Shown here: piece after piece, positions 39,270 to 49,020 of the stretch
Numbering within the stretch: the stretch's first letter is position 1
How the letters are laid out: each line of letters begins with the position of its first letter
Source of the DNA: Deroplatys truncata
Taxonomy: Eukaryota > Arthropoda > Insecta > Mantodea > Mantidae
DNA length: 64,000 nucleotides
Direction: 5' to 3'
NCBI GenBank assembly: GCA_030765065.1
Contig: CM060990.1
Location: 4,644,001 to 4,708,000, forward strand
Program-made: the position numbers and the translations under genes
The notes under the pieces: generated by a model
What the model was told of the DNA's origin: nothing
What the model saw: only the letters and a program-made list of their open reading frames with translations
Databases searched by the model: none

Positions 39270-40026
39270 CGATCGCTCTTTCCCTGCAAAGTACTGCGGC
39301 TATTTTGTTTTTATTTTAAAATTATTTTTCGTCAAATAGAACGATTTTGTAGAAAAACACACTATCGCTTTCGTTTCTAACTACGGGCTTTTGCTGTTCG
39401 CACAGGGTTTTTATAAGCTCGCTTATTGCAACCGTTGTTTCATCATTTGTGTCGAGTTAAATGCCTCGTTTCGCTAAAAAATTGTCTAGTTTTAAAAACT
39501 TAGAGTCATGCTGACACCAACCGCCACTGCACAATTCTCACCGCCGACATAAAGGTTGCATTTATTGTATTGCTGACGAATTTCCGCATCTCTCACCTTT
39601 CACTGTCATCAGCACACGGCTCTTTTGCGTGTAGCGCTGAATGCGAACGAGCTGACCTCAGTTATTCCTGATGTTATTAGTGCAATATTAAAACTATGAG
39701 TATCGTGTGTAGTGTTTTATGTTGTGCCAGTGCATACGTGTTATGTAAAATGTATGAATTAAATACAATCAGCAGATACTTCCTTTCTAAGGAGTAACAC
39801 CAACTGTTGAATATAAATTCTCAAAGTGCTCCGTTCGTACGTCCTCTACCCTCTATTTCTTATAGGTGAGTACGAAAGTTTATTTTCATATCCACTTAAT
39901 TTTAATCCGGATAAACTTTTCGGGAAATGGTTGCATTGCACAACCGTTAGACATCCAAAGGGACGCTATACACTGGTCTTAAAATTCTAAATTCTTTCCA
40001 TCAACATGGCGTCATGCCTTTTAAAA
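39270..40026. other. Polymerase leader region, no gene recognised (element 2)
   Basis: About 0.75 kb upstream of the polymerase, AT-rich, with no supported gene. TATA-like words (TTTTATAAGC on plus near 39409) are present but nothing decides a start site. Confidence 0.4.
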
Positions 40027-42313
40027 AAGAATGGCTAAGCACTGTACAATTCCAACCATTTATAACACATATCTCCAAAATGGCTGACGTCACAAAAAAG
40101 TTATTTCAAATAAATTGTGTGTGTTTCCTCAAACCTTAGCAGTTATACAAGTTCATAGAAAATTTCTTCCGAATCAAGAGGACTTTACAGGCTATTTCCA
40201 CAAAATTCAAGATATACATTTTATTTTCATATAAATGTCTTTAATATATGGTGTTGTAATTAAAATCGTCAGAGACAGTTTTAGAAAATAAAACATTCCG
40301 GAAAATAGTTCATGTAAAGGGTAGAAGCAGTTTGAAAGAAGCGAAGTAAACGCGATTTTTCACTCACTAGGGGCTAGAAAATCGAATTTCTTGACTTTTT
40401 GAATACTCAGCATTTTTCGTATATAGAGGCTTATTATGAGGTGATACATTCATTTATATGATTTTTAAGCAGTTTGAAAGAAGTGAAGTAGAATGGCTAA
40501 GCATTGTACAATTCGAACCATTTATAACAAATATTTCGGAAATGGCTGACGTCACAAAAAAGTTATTTCAAATAAATTGTGCGTGTTTTTAAAAAGATCT
40601 AAATTTTTTGTGTTCTATGTTTTTCTCAAACCTTAGCAGTTATACAAGATCATAGAAAATTTCTTCCGAATCAAGAGGACTTCACAGGCTATTTCCACAA
40701 AATTCAAGATATACATTTTATTTTCATATAAATGTCTTTAATATATGGTGTTGTAATTAAAATCGTCAGAGACAGTTTTAGAAAATAAAACATTCCGGAA
40801 AATAGTTCATGTAAAGGGTAGAAGCAGTTTGAAAGAAGCGAAGTAAACGCGATTTTTCACTCACTAGGGGCTAGAAAATCGAATTTCTTGACTTTTTGAA
40901 TACTCAGCATTTTTCGTATAGAGGCTTATTATGAGGTGATACATTCATTTATATGATTTTTAAGCAGTTTGAAAGAAGTGAAGTAGAATGGCTAAGCATT
41001 GTACAATTCGAACCATTTATAACAAATATTTCGGAAATGGCTGACGTCACAAAAAAGTTATTTCAAATAAATTGTGCGTGTTTTTAAAAAGATCTAAATT
41101 TTTTGTGTTCTATGTTTTTCTCAAACCTTAGCAGTTATACAAGATCATAGAAAATTTCTTCCCAATCAAGAGGACTTCACAGGCTATTTCCACAAAATTC
41201 AAGATATACATTTTATTTTCATATAAATGTCTTTAATATATGGTGTTGTAATTAAAATCGTCAGAGACAGTTTTAGAAAATAAAACATTCCGGAAAATAG
41301 TTCATGTAAAGGGTAGAAGCAGTTTGAAAGAAGCGAAGTAAACGCGATTTTTCACTCACTAGGGGCTAGAAAATCGAATTTCTTGACTTTTTGAATACTC
41401 AGCATTTTTCGTATATAGAGGCTTATTATGAGGTGATACATTCATTTATATGATTTTTAAGCAGTTTGAAAGAAGTGAAGTAGAATGGCTAAGCATTGTA
41501 CAATTCGAACCATTTATAACAAATATTTCGGAAATGGCTGACGTCACAAAAAAGTTATTTCAAATAAATTGTGCGTGTTTTTAAAAAGATCTAAATTTTT
41601 TGTGTTCTATGTTTTTCTCAAACCTTAGCAGTTATACAAGATCATAGAAAATTTCTTCCGAATCAAGAGGACTTCACAGGCTATTTCCACAAAATTCAAG
41701 ATATACATTTTATTTTCATATAAATGTCTTTAATATATGGTGTTGTAATTAAAATCGTCAGAGACAGTTTTAGAAAATAAAACATTCCGGAAAATAGTTC
41801 ATGTAAAGGGTAGAAGCAGTTTGAAAGAAGCGAAGTAAACGCGATTTTTCACTCACTAGGGGCTAGAAAATCGAATTTCTTGACTTTTTGAATACTCAGC
41901 ATTTTTCGTATATAGAGGCTTATTATGAGGTGATACATTCATTTATATGATTTTTAAGCAGTTTGAAAGAAGTGAAGTAGAATGGCTAAGCATTGTACAA
42001 TTCGAACCATTTATAACAAATATTTCGGAAATGGCTATCGTCACAAAAAAGTTATTTCAAATAAATTGTGCGTGTTTTTAAAAAGATCTAAATTTTTTGT
42101 GTTCTATGTTTTTCTCAAACCTTAGCAGTTATACAAGATCATAGAAAATTTCTTCCGAATCAAGAGGACTTCACAGGCTATTTCCACAAAATTCAAGATA
42201 TACATTTTATTTTTCATATAAATGTCTTTAATATATGGTGTTGTAATTAAAATCGTCAGAATCAATTTTAGAAAATAAAACATTTCGGAAAATAGTTCAT
42301 GTAAAGGGTAGTT
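40027..42313 (+). repeat. Tandem array with units of about 497 bases inside element 2
   Basis: About 4.6 units. The landmark AGCAGTTTGAAAGAAGTGAA recurs at about 40468, 40963, 41460 and 41957. Units differ by only a few bases, so the expansion is recent. Each carries a palindromic TGACGTCA word (mutated to CTATCGTCA in the last unit), a GGAAATGGC word and AATAAA. No open frame. The array lies in the region between polymerase and terminal repeat, which in element 1 is short. Confidence 0.93.
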
Positions 42314-42647
42314 TGGGGGTGGAGGGGTTTTCTTGAAAACTCTCTGTGTCGTATCTTTGGAAGGTACTCAACCTAAATACCAAGTTTAGTATTTATCCAA
42401 CTTTTCATTTTTGAGTTATGCTGCTCTGACACATACACACACAGAATTTTCTAAAAATGTTTTTATTCAGTGGACCTCAAAACAAGTATTTAGTTTTCCA
42501 GTGCTGTTTCACTTGTGAAATTCCGTTCTCTTTGTATGAAAATGAAAAAAGAAAAGTTAAACGAATGTCGAGTTTTAGTGAGAAAGGTCTAAAGCTTTTA
42601 AACATTAAAATCAACATGCAAACTTTGTAAATACACAACGCCACAAA

Positions 42648-42708
<61 letters not shown>

Positions 42709-43012
42709 ACATAAATTGTGTGCTTTAACGTCCTTGTACAGTAAGGCTTCGTTTCCTACGGTTTAACAGTTGTACAAAAGACATTCACAATGAGACTACT
42801 TCACAGCAATTCCCAGAAAATTGAAGTTATACATTTTATTTGTCATGCAGATATCTTAAACATACCGTACCGTAATCAAAAGGGGTTAGAGCCATTTTTA
42901 AAACAATAAAAATAATGAACTTTCTCCCGCTAAACGGGTAGTTTGCGGTGTGGGAATTTTCTTGAAAATCTACGGTTTGTTAAATTTTTTTATACGCTAC
43001 TATTTTAGTGTG

Positions 43013-43062
<50 letters not shown>

Positions 43063-43376
43063 AGTATGTGCCTAGAGTCCGTGCGCCACAAGCCAAAACG
43101 ATGACATTATAGAAAAACTTTATCATCTGCCTACCTGCCAGGTAAAACGCGAAAAAACCTGAAAAAAGCTCTAAGAGTATTCTAACGCTTACCGATCTGG
43201 AAAACCCGTGAAAACAAGATAGTACACTTTTGAGGTATTGCTTGTTATTTCCTTAAATTTTTCAATACTTTTTTACTTTCTCTACTACGTATAGTAAGTA
43301 GGGGAAGTATTGCATTCCGCCCAAAAATTCGATACCGAGATTTCACCGGAAATACACGTTTTGAGACCTCCTGAAT

Positions 43377-43411
<35 letters not shown>

Positions 43412-43464
43412 CATTTTTCGAAACATGTCCGTGTGTGTGTGCCTGTCTGTGTGTCTGTCTGTCT

Positions 43465-43502
<38 letters not shown>

Positions 43503-43833
43503 CAGTACGTGCCTAATATCCGTGCGCCGACAAGGTAAAACTTCATCATTTGCCTACCGGGCAGGGACAACCGCTAAAAACCTGAGAAAACCTCCAAAAT
43601 TAGAAACGCCTTCGTCAACCAGTACAGAAAACGCCTACCAACCAGGGAAAACCTATGAAAAAGCAGAAAGAGCTTGCATTTGTTTACCATCCGCAGAAAA
43701 CTCCCCAAAAAAAAAAAAAAAAAACTAGTCATTTTAAAAAAAAAAGGAAAAAGACGAATAATATAAGTATGGTAGAAACAGCTTGCATTCGTCTACCAAC
43801 CAGAGAAAACCCCCGAAACACTAGTTATTTAAA
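42314..43833. repeat. Microsatellite-rich filler in element 2
   Basis: A (TAA)n run at 42649-42707, a (GT)n run at 43007-43062, an A run at 43378-43410, a GT-rich run at 43431-43502, and A runs at about 43708-43747. Sequence around 42300-42330 resembles that around 42936-42965 (GGGTAGTTTG...TTTTCTTGAAAA), so an older diverged copy of the flank of the 497-base unit is present. Open frames here encode homopolymers and are not genes. Confidence 0.75.
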
Positions 43834-45376
43834 ATTGCTGATGAGTTCTGGATAGGCTTTTGCAAATGTTGTTGGTAGCAAAACTTGCCTTTTCCATCAC
43901 CTCCAACATACCCCACTCCCACACCTTTTTTTTCTTTCCACCAATCATAATCTCTCTTATTCTCGCCAATCAGCAACTTTCATTTGTTCCTTTCCACCAA
44001 TAACATCACTTCTTATTCCCACCAATGACAACTTCACACGTCACTTTCTGTTATACTTTTTATCCCTCGTTCGCCATCTTTCCCCCTCTTTCAGACCCCA
44101 ACCGCCGCACAGTCAACACCTCGCCGCTCCTTAACCTCAACTTCGTGCCTCCGCCATCTTGTTTAGTTCACATTTTTACCACCGCGCCTCTCATCTCTCA
44201 ACCAGATTGCCTGCAAGAACAGATCTCGTTCATTCGCACCTCGACGGTTGCCTCGGCAGCAGCTACTGCCAACACCTACGTCGTACACGTTTTTGACCGC
44301 TTTCGACCGGCTATGAGAACCCTGCTCCTACGTACGCTAGCGACCATCACGATGGTCCAGTACCAGGTTTTTGGTATAGTTAAATTACGCCTCTGCAAAG
44401 GGTGTCTGTACCGCTTTAAAAACCTAGGTATATCAGTGCGTAGTGATGTTGGTTGATCTTAAAGCTGGTTAAGCATTTTCAAAAACAGTTTGCTTTTATT
44501 TTTCCGTCTCGCGTGCCGCGCTTTTGGTGACGCATCCACACCGGTAACAGGTAAGTAACACACGCATAATTATTTTTCGGACCTGCTTGGCGTAGGAATA
44601 TATCCTTTCGTGTTTTGGTACTGTAACCTCAAACCTCCTTTCCCACCTCTTGCGTCCGCCATCTTGTTTAGTTCTCACCGCATCTCCTTGTCGCAGACCC
44701 TCCGCCATTTTTAGTTCCCGCTATTTTAACCTCAAAATCTACTCTTCTAACCTCTTGCTACCGCCATCTTCTTTTAGTTCCCATTCTCACCACCGCGTCT
44801 CCTTACCCCCACCTCTTGCGACCGCCGTGTTCACCACTAACCTCCAAATTTCCTCGTCCTTAAACCTCTTGTCTCAACAACCTTGTCTAGTTCCCATTTT
44901 CGCCACCGCATCTCATATCGCCCCCATCTCTCTATCCACTCAAGAAAACTACCATCCGACGTTCAAAAATTGCTGATCAGTTCAAGACAGGCTTTTGCAA
45001 ATCTTGCTGCTAGCAAAACTTACCTTTCCCACCACCTCCAACATACCCCACTCCCACAACTTTTTCTTTTCCACCAATCATAATCCCTCTTATTCCTACC
45101 AATCAACAACTCTCATTTGTTCCTTTCCACCAATAAAATCACTTCTTATTCCCACCAATCACAACTTCACACGTCACTTTCTGTTACACTTTTTATCCCT
45201 CGCCCCCCATCTTTACCCCTCTTTCAGTACCGACCTCCGCACAGACAACACCTCGCCACCCAGCTCCTCTCCATCACGCGACCTCCATACTCCTCCATCT
45301 CCCTTCCTCCATCTCCCACCCCAAATTAACGAACCAATCAAAACACTCCACGTCACTTCCTCAATTCTTTCAACTC
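43834..45376 (-). promoter_or_regulatory. Terminal promoter-like region of element 2 with a duplicated module
   Basis: Two direct repeats, about 43834-44080 and 44969-45215, each contain several CCACCAATCA words (CCAAT boxes reading toward the polymerase), a CACGTCACTTTCTGTTA word (AGAAAGTGACGTG on minus) and ACTTTTTATCCC (GGATAAAAAGT on minus). These correspond to the ATTGG, AGGAAGTGACG and TATAAAAAGT elements at the matching end of element 1. GCCATCTTG words (CAAGATGGC on minus, YY1/Pho-like) occur near 44154, 44658 and 44769. No gene like the secreted protein of element 1 is visible downstream. Confidence 0.55.
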
Positions 45377-45535
45377 GTCCCGGATGAGCCAACCGATTTA
45401 ACGATAATCCTACCGCTCAGGGCGCTTTTCAAACACACCGCCGCCGCCGTCGCACGCACCGACACTAGCGACACCAGCGCCCCTAGCGGCAGGATTATCG
45501 TTAAATCAATTGGCTCATCCGGGACTAATACTACT
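45377..45535 (-). repeat. Right terminal inverted repeat of element 2
   Basis: 159 bases, inverse of 25886-26045 with few changes; two AGT triplets at the tip, internal palindrome, shared core. Confidence 0.93.
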
Positions 45536-45541
45536 CACCTT
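45536..45541. repeat. Right target site duplication of element 2 (CACCTT)
   Basis: Identical to 25880-25885. Confidence 0.9.
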
Positions 45542-46369
45542 TATGGGCCCCAGTTGCACTTTGGTAAATAAATAAAAAATACTTATCTGTCGTCTCTAAT
45601 CTACAAAAACGATTCAAATAGTGAAACGAGCTTGACTTTATTTGATTTACTCAATTAAAGACCTATTACATATAAGAGTCCCGACAAAGTCGAATATTAT
45701 TAAAAACAGCAGGAATAAACAGGCAAGTGAAAACTAGAGAGCCGTGTACACAAAACTTACAGAAGAGAAAAGGAAGTAATGAAAACAAGGTTGAAAGCGA
45801 CCCACTTACAGATTCCTTTATCTTGATGAAGCACAGATGACACGAAGTTCCGAGTTACCGACTTTGTTGTGGCAAGTCTTTGCACTCAATTGATTTTGAC
45901 ATTCAGCTTTACCTCTTTGTGAGTTCCATCCACACAGAAGAATAGCAGAAACTCTAATCGAGATCACAAATACAATTTAAACAGGGCAGCTCTTCTTACG
46001 CAATCACTTTAGCTGATCTTTCCAATACCGAGCGATCGTTTCGTGGCCTGGCCACGATCGCGTGTATGCATGATCCGATTGCATTGCAGTGACCTGGTAT
46101 GTTCTGCTAGCCCTTTAGCGGTGAATAACCCGCTCAAGGCTAGGCTTATCGGCTGTGAATATCAACCGTCAGTTGCTACCATCTGTTCATGCAATAAAGA
46201 CTAGAGTTTGTTCATTGTGCATCTCAAAAGTGAAAGCTTTTTCAAGCTTCTGCGTAGAATACTTTAGAGTATTCTTATTATTGTTTCTGCTCTTGTCTAT
46301 CTTATTAGTCTGCTGAATTGCCTGACTAAAAATTCATGCTTGGACTAAGAATATTTGTGTACAGTACAC
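45542..46369. other. Host flank without a recognised gene
   Basis: AT-rich flank with no supported gene. A GC-rich imperfect palindrome lies near 46031-46058 (CGATCGTTTCGTGGCC against GGCCACGATCG). AATAAA occurs near 46195. Confidence 0.4.
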
Positions 46370-46700
46370 ATGTAAAAACGAATTATGTAGACATTTCGAG
46401 AGACATTTCTTGGCATTCCGGTTCCAAATAGAGATACTGTCAGATGTCTGGTTAATAGGTTCAAGATAACGGGATCCCTAAACGCTAAACCTAAGAAGCG
46501 AAAAAGACATGTTCTATCAGAGGAAAAAACTTGACAAAATTGGTGTATCATTCGAACGCTGCCCAAAGAAGTATCTAAGACATATTGTAAGCAGGTAGGT
46601 GCTAGCTGCTACACCTTGAAATTGAAACCTCGCAGAGTGACTATTGTTCGTGACGACGAGGAAGGCCAGGAACGTCTCAATGCAGACGGATACCATATTC
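46370..46700 (+). pseudogene. Relic of a mariner/Tc-like transposase, DNA-binding half
   Basis: In shifting frames the region reads as the helix-turn-helix part of the DDE transposase type seen at 5965-6450: a SRDTVxxxVNRF-like stretch, then KPKKRKRHVLSEE-like, SFERCPKKYLR, VGASCYTLKLKP and RVTIV. Stops and frame changes are frequent. It is a dead fragment with no visible catalytic part nearby. Confidence 0.55.
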
Positions 46701-47180
46701 ACCACCATTTATGACAAGGTTAGTACTCTTATAGTGTATTACCCATAAGCAGGTGGCTTCAAGTTAGCTACACACACAGAGAATGCGCACAACAGCGAAC
46801 ATGAGTCACTGACGAGAGCTAAAAGGCGGTCTGCACACGTCAACAGACAGTACGAGGGATGGTTTGTTAGCTACGACGTCACAGCGCAACTTCCGGTAAC
46901 AGTTCAACCCAAATTCCTTTCGTCCTGGCTTTATTCCTATGCCTGCTCATGAGTATGTAACGCGGAAGCTTCAGAACGGAAATCCCTCTGGTAGTGGACA
47001 GCGCGGAGCACGCACACAATGATCCGGGCCGGGCCATAAAACTACCGTCCTGTAGCAATCAGGGCAGTAAGCTGAAATTTGAGTAATACAGGAATAATGC
47101 ATTTCAGTAATATTTCGGCATTCCAAAGATAATATACTAAACCCGATTCTTAAAATTAAAGAAAGCTGTGAATTGTGTGA

Positions 47181-47221
<41 letters not shown>
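47181..47221 (+). repeat. (TA)n microsatellite
   Basis: About 20 uninterrupted TA units. Confidence 0.95.
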
Positions 47222-47222
<1 letters not shown>

Positions 47223-47559
47223 TCAATTTAATATTTTTAAATGGGAACCTACAATTAGGGTCAATTTAAAATGACCATCACAACGTCCTACAAGCAAAAC
47301 ACAACTAATGGCATTTACTTTCCCCCATAATATAAAGCAACTTCTATTAAAGTCATTTCTTTCTACAACGCTTAGTGTTGGAGGGATTGTGCAGTCTCAA
47401 CTTAAATGGTCCATCCTGTATATACTTATATATGTACACACAGAAGTATATATATACTTATTTCAAAATATTAAAAGAAATGAATAGCTCTCTCTTCTTC
47501 TCCTCAAACGGATTCCCCTCCTCTTTGTAGGATTTACACCCCCCAAGGACTTATAAGCC

Positions 47560-47822
47560 AAAACTTTTGAACAGTATCCTGTCCAGGCGCAAACCAACTT
47601 TGGATCATAGCGGAAACAGGATGGGTGATCAACCCAATGCCTGGTATGGCGGAAAACAAGAAGGAAATGAAAAATAGTGATGAAACGGATGAAAAGAACT
47701 TTCGCAGATCAATTCATCCAACTCAGCATTCGCCTAGCGACCGAAGAAAACCGGTAAATTGAACCCGGGACTCACGAATGCGGGCTAAAAACATTACTGC
47801 CTAAGCCACCTCGCTCGGTACA
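47560..47822 (-). repeat. tRNA-derived SINE remnant
   Basis: On minus, the head reads CGAGCGAGGTGGCTTAGGCA (A-box-like) followed by a CCCGGGTTCAATTT B-box-like word about 35 bases later, then a GGTTTTC word and a degenerate body. This is the layout of tRNA-derived SINEs with a polymerase III promoter. Confidence 0.6.
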
Positions 47823-48339
47823 TGAATAGTTAAGAGTTTTAATCACAAAACCCATCAGCAACAGACTCAGCATTCTGAATAACGAGATATATAATTTTAA
47901 CTCGCTAACACAAACGCCTGGAAATTGTGAATGTGTTTTCAAACAACTGCTAACTTTACCAGCAGCATATGTCCAAACTATTAGGTACAGATGGCAAATT
48001 TCGGGGTATATCGTATGCAAAATGTGAATGTCTTGGAGTGCTTTGCAGACATTTGTATAATCTAAGACACCCATATGGTGTCACGGAGTTAGCAATATTC
48101 CACTGTCAATACAACATCCTCTTAATGCCGTGTGGAATCAGTCTATAAAACTTTACTTTCATTAAGCTTGAAAATCCTTGAATTTTGATAAAACTTTCGT
48201 TAGTTGCCCAAAAATGCTCCATGACTTACAAATTAAAAGTACATATATTAGGTATATTTGGAATTGCTTGCCAATGTAAGGGCATTATTCCACGACAGTG
48301 AACAGTTATTGAAAGTTTCGAAATTTGTGACAATTGTGT

Positions 48340-48625
48340 GAATTGGAAAACCGAATACGCCAGCTGCGACTCGAACAGCCGTCTCTTATGGGGAGGTAGT
48401 GTTTAACGCCCGCTCTTACTACGAAAGGCACCAAAAGCGCTGGGCATTCTTGATCCTACATTAAATGAGATGGTCATTAGGAAGGAAACGTTCCCATTAT
48501 GTGGACTGAGGAAAACCTGGAAAGGACTGTCAGGAGGACGATTCTAGTGGAATCTGAACTGCGAACTTACTGTTATCGAGTCCATGTCTTAAACACCTCG
48601 GCTACCCGGTCGGTATATCTCGATA
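48340..48625 (-). repeat. tRNA-like SINE remnants
   Basis: On minus, GGGTAGCCGAGGTGTTTAAG resembles an A box and GCAGTTCAGATTCC a degenerate B box. Further on, a second B-box-like GCTGTTCGAGTC occurs near 48390. They look like diverged tRNA-derived SINE pieces. Confidence 0.5.
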
Positions 48626-48699
48626 TCCTTACGAGACGAGATATCAAACTTTTCAATAATTCATTCAAACATTTACTAGTGTTAAAAAGGACATTCCTT

Positions 48700-49020
48700 A
48701 GATGAGCGTTATGTAGACTGTGTCGCAGAGACTATGGTCCAAGGTTATCGGCAGGTTGGTGCCAGGCGCGCTATCGGCAGATAACTAGAACCCTGTGCAA
48801 GCTGATCCTTCACCTCCTCTAGGAAGTGTGTCCAAATAGCTCTAGGACGTTCGAGAATCTTGTGGAAACACTACACTGACTATATAAAAGAGCGTTCTCG
48901 TGGGAGTTGGTATAGCTGTTGTGACCTGCAGCGAGCGCTACTGAGGAGCGACGGGCTCTGGAGCTTTTGTGTTTGACTACCCAACAAGCGAACCGTCCGG
49001 CGTGCAGGGGCTACGTCACG
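48700..49020 (+). other. TATA-bearing fragment, possibly LTR-like
   Basis: TATATAAAAG at 48881-48890 lies in a GC-richer block directly before the satellite. A promoter-bearing remnant of a retroelement is possible, but no matching second repeat or retroviral gene is seen. Confidence 0.25.

Larger units (their letters stand above)
25886..45535 (-). mobile_element. Polinton/Maverick element 2 (19.65 kb), nearly intact
   Basis: Bounded by inverted repeats that begin AGTAGTATTAGTCCCGG at 25886 and end with its complement at 45535. CACCTT lies directly outside both ends (25880-25885 and 45536-45541), a perfect 6-base target duplication. All genes are on minus in the same order as element 1. The capsid proteins, integrase, protease, ATPase, PC4-like and small genes are open; only the polymerase has a visible lesion, one TAA codon. 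The polymerase-side end (39270-45376) is 6 kb long and filled with repeats, whereas in element 1 it is 3 kb. The proteins are clearly homologous but diverged, so the two elements are different families, not recent copies. Confidence 0.96.

Noticed and set aside
42477..42710. Open frame with a long tyrosine run
   Set aside because: Translation of a (TAA)n microsatellite on the other strand.
44025..45387. Open frames of 130 to 143 codons on plus at the right end of element 2
   Set aside because: They are C-rich frames through duplicated promoter modules, with repeated segments and no domain; orientation is opposite to all genes of the element.
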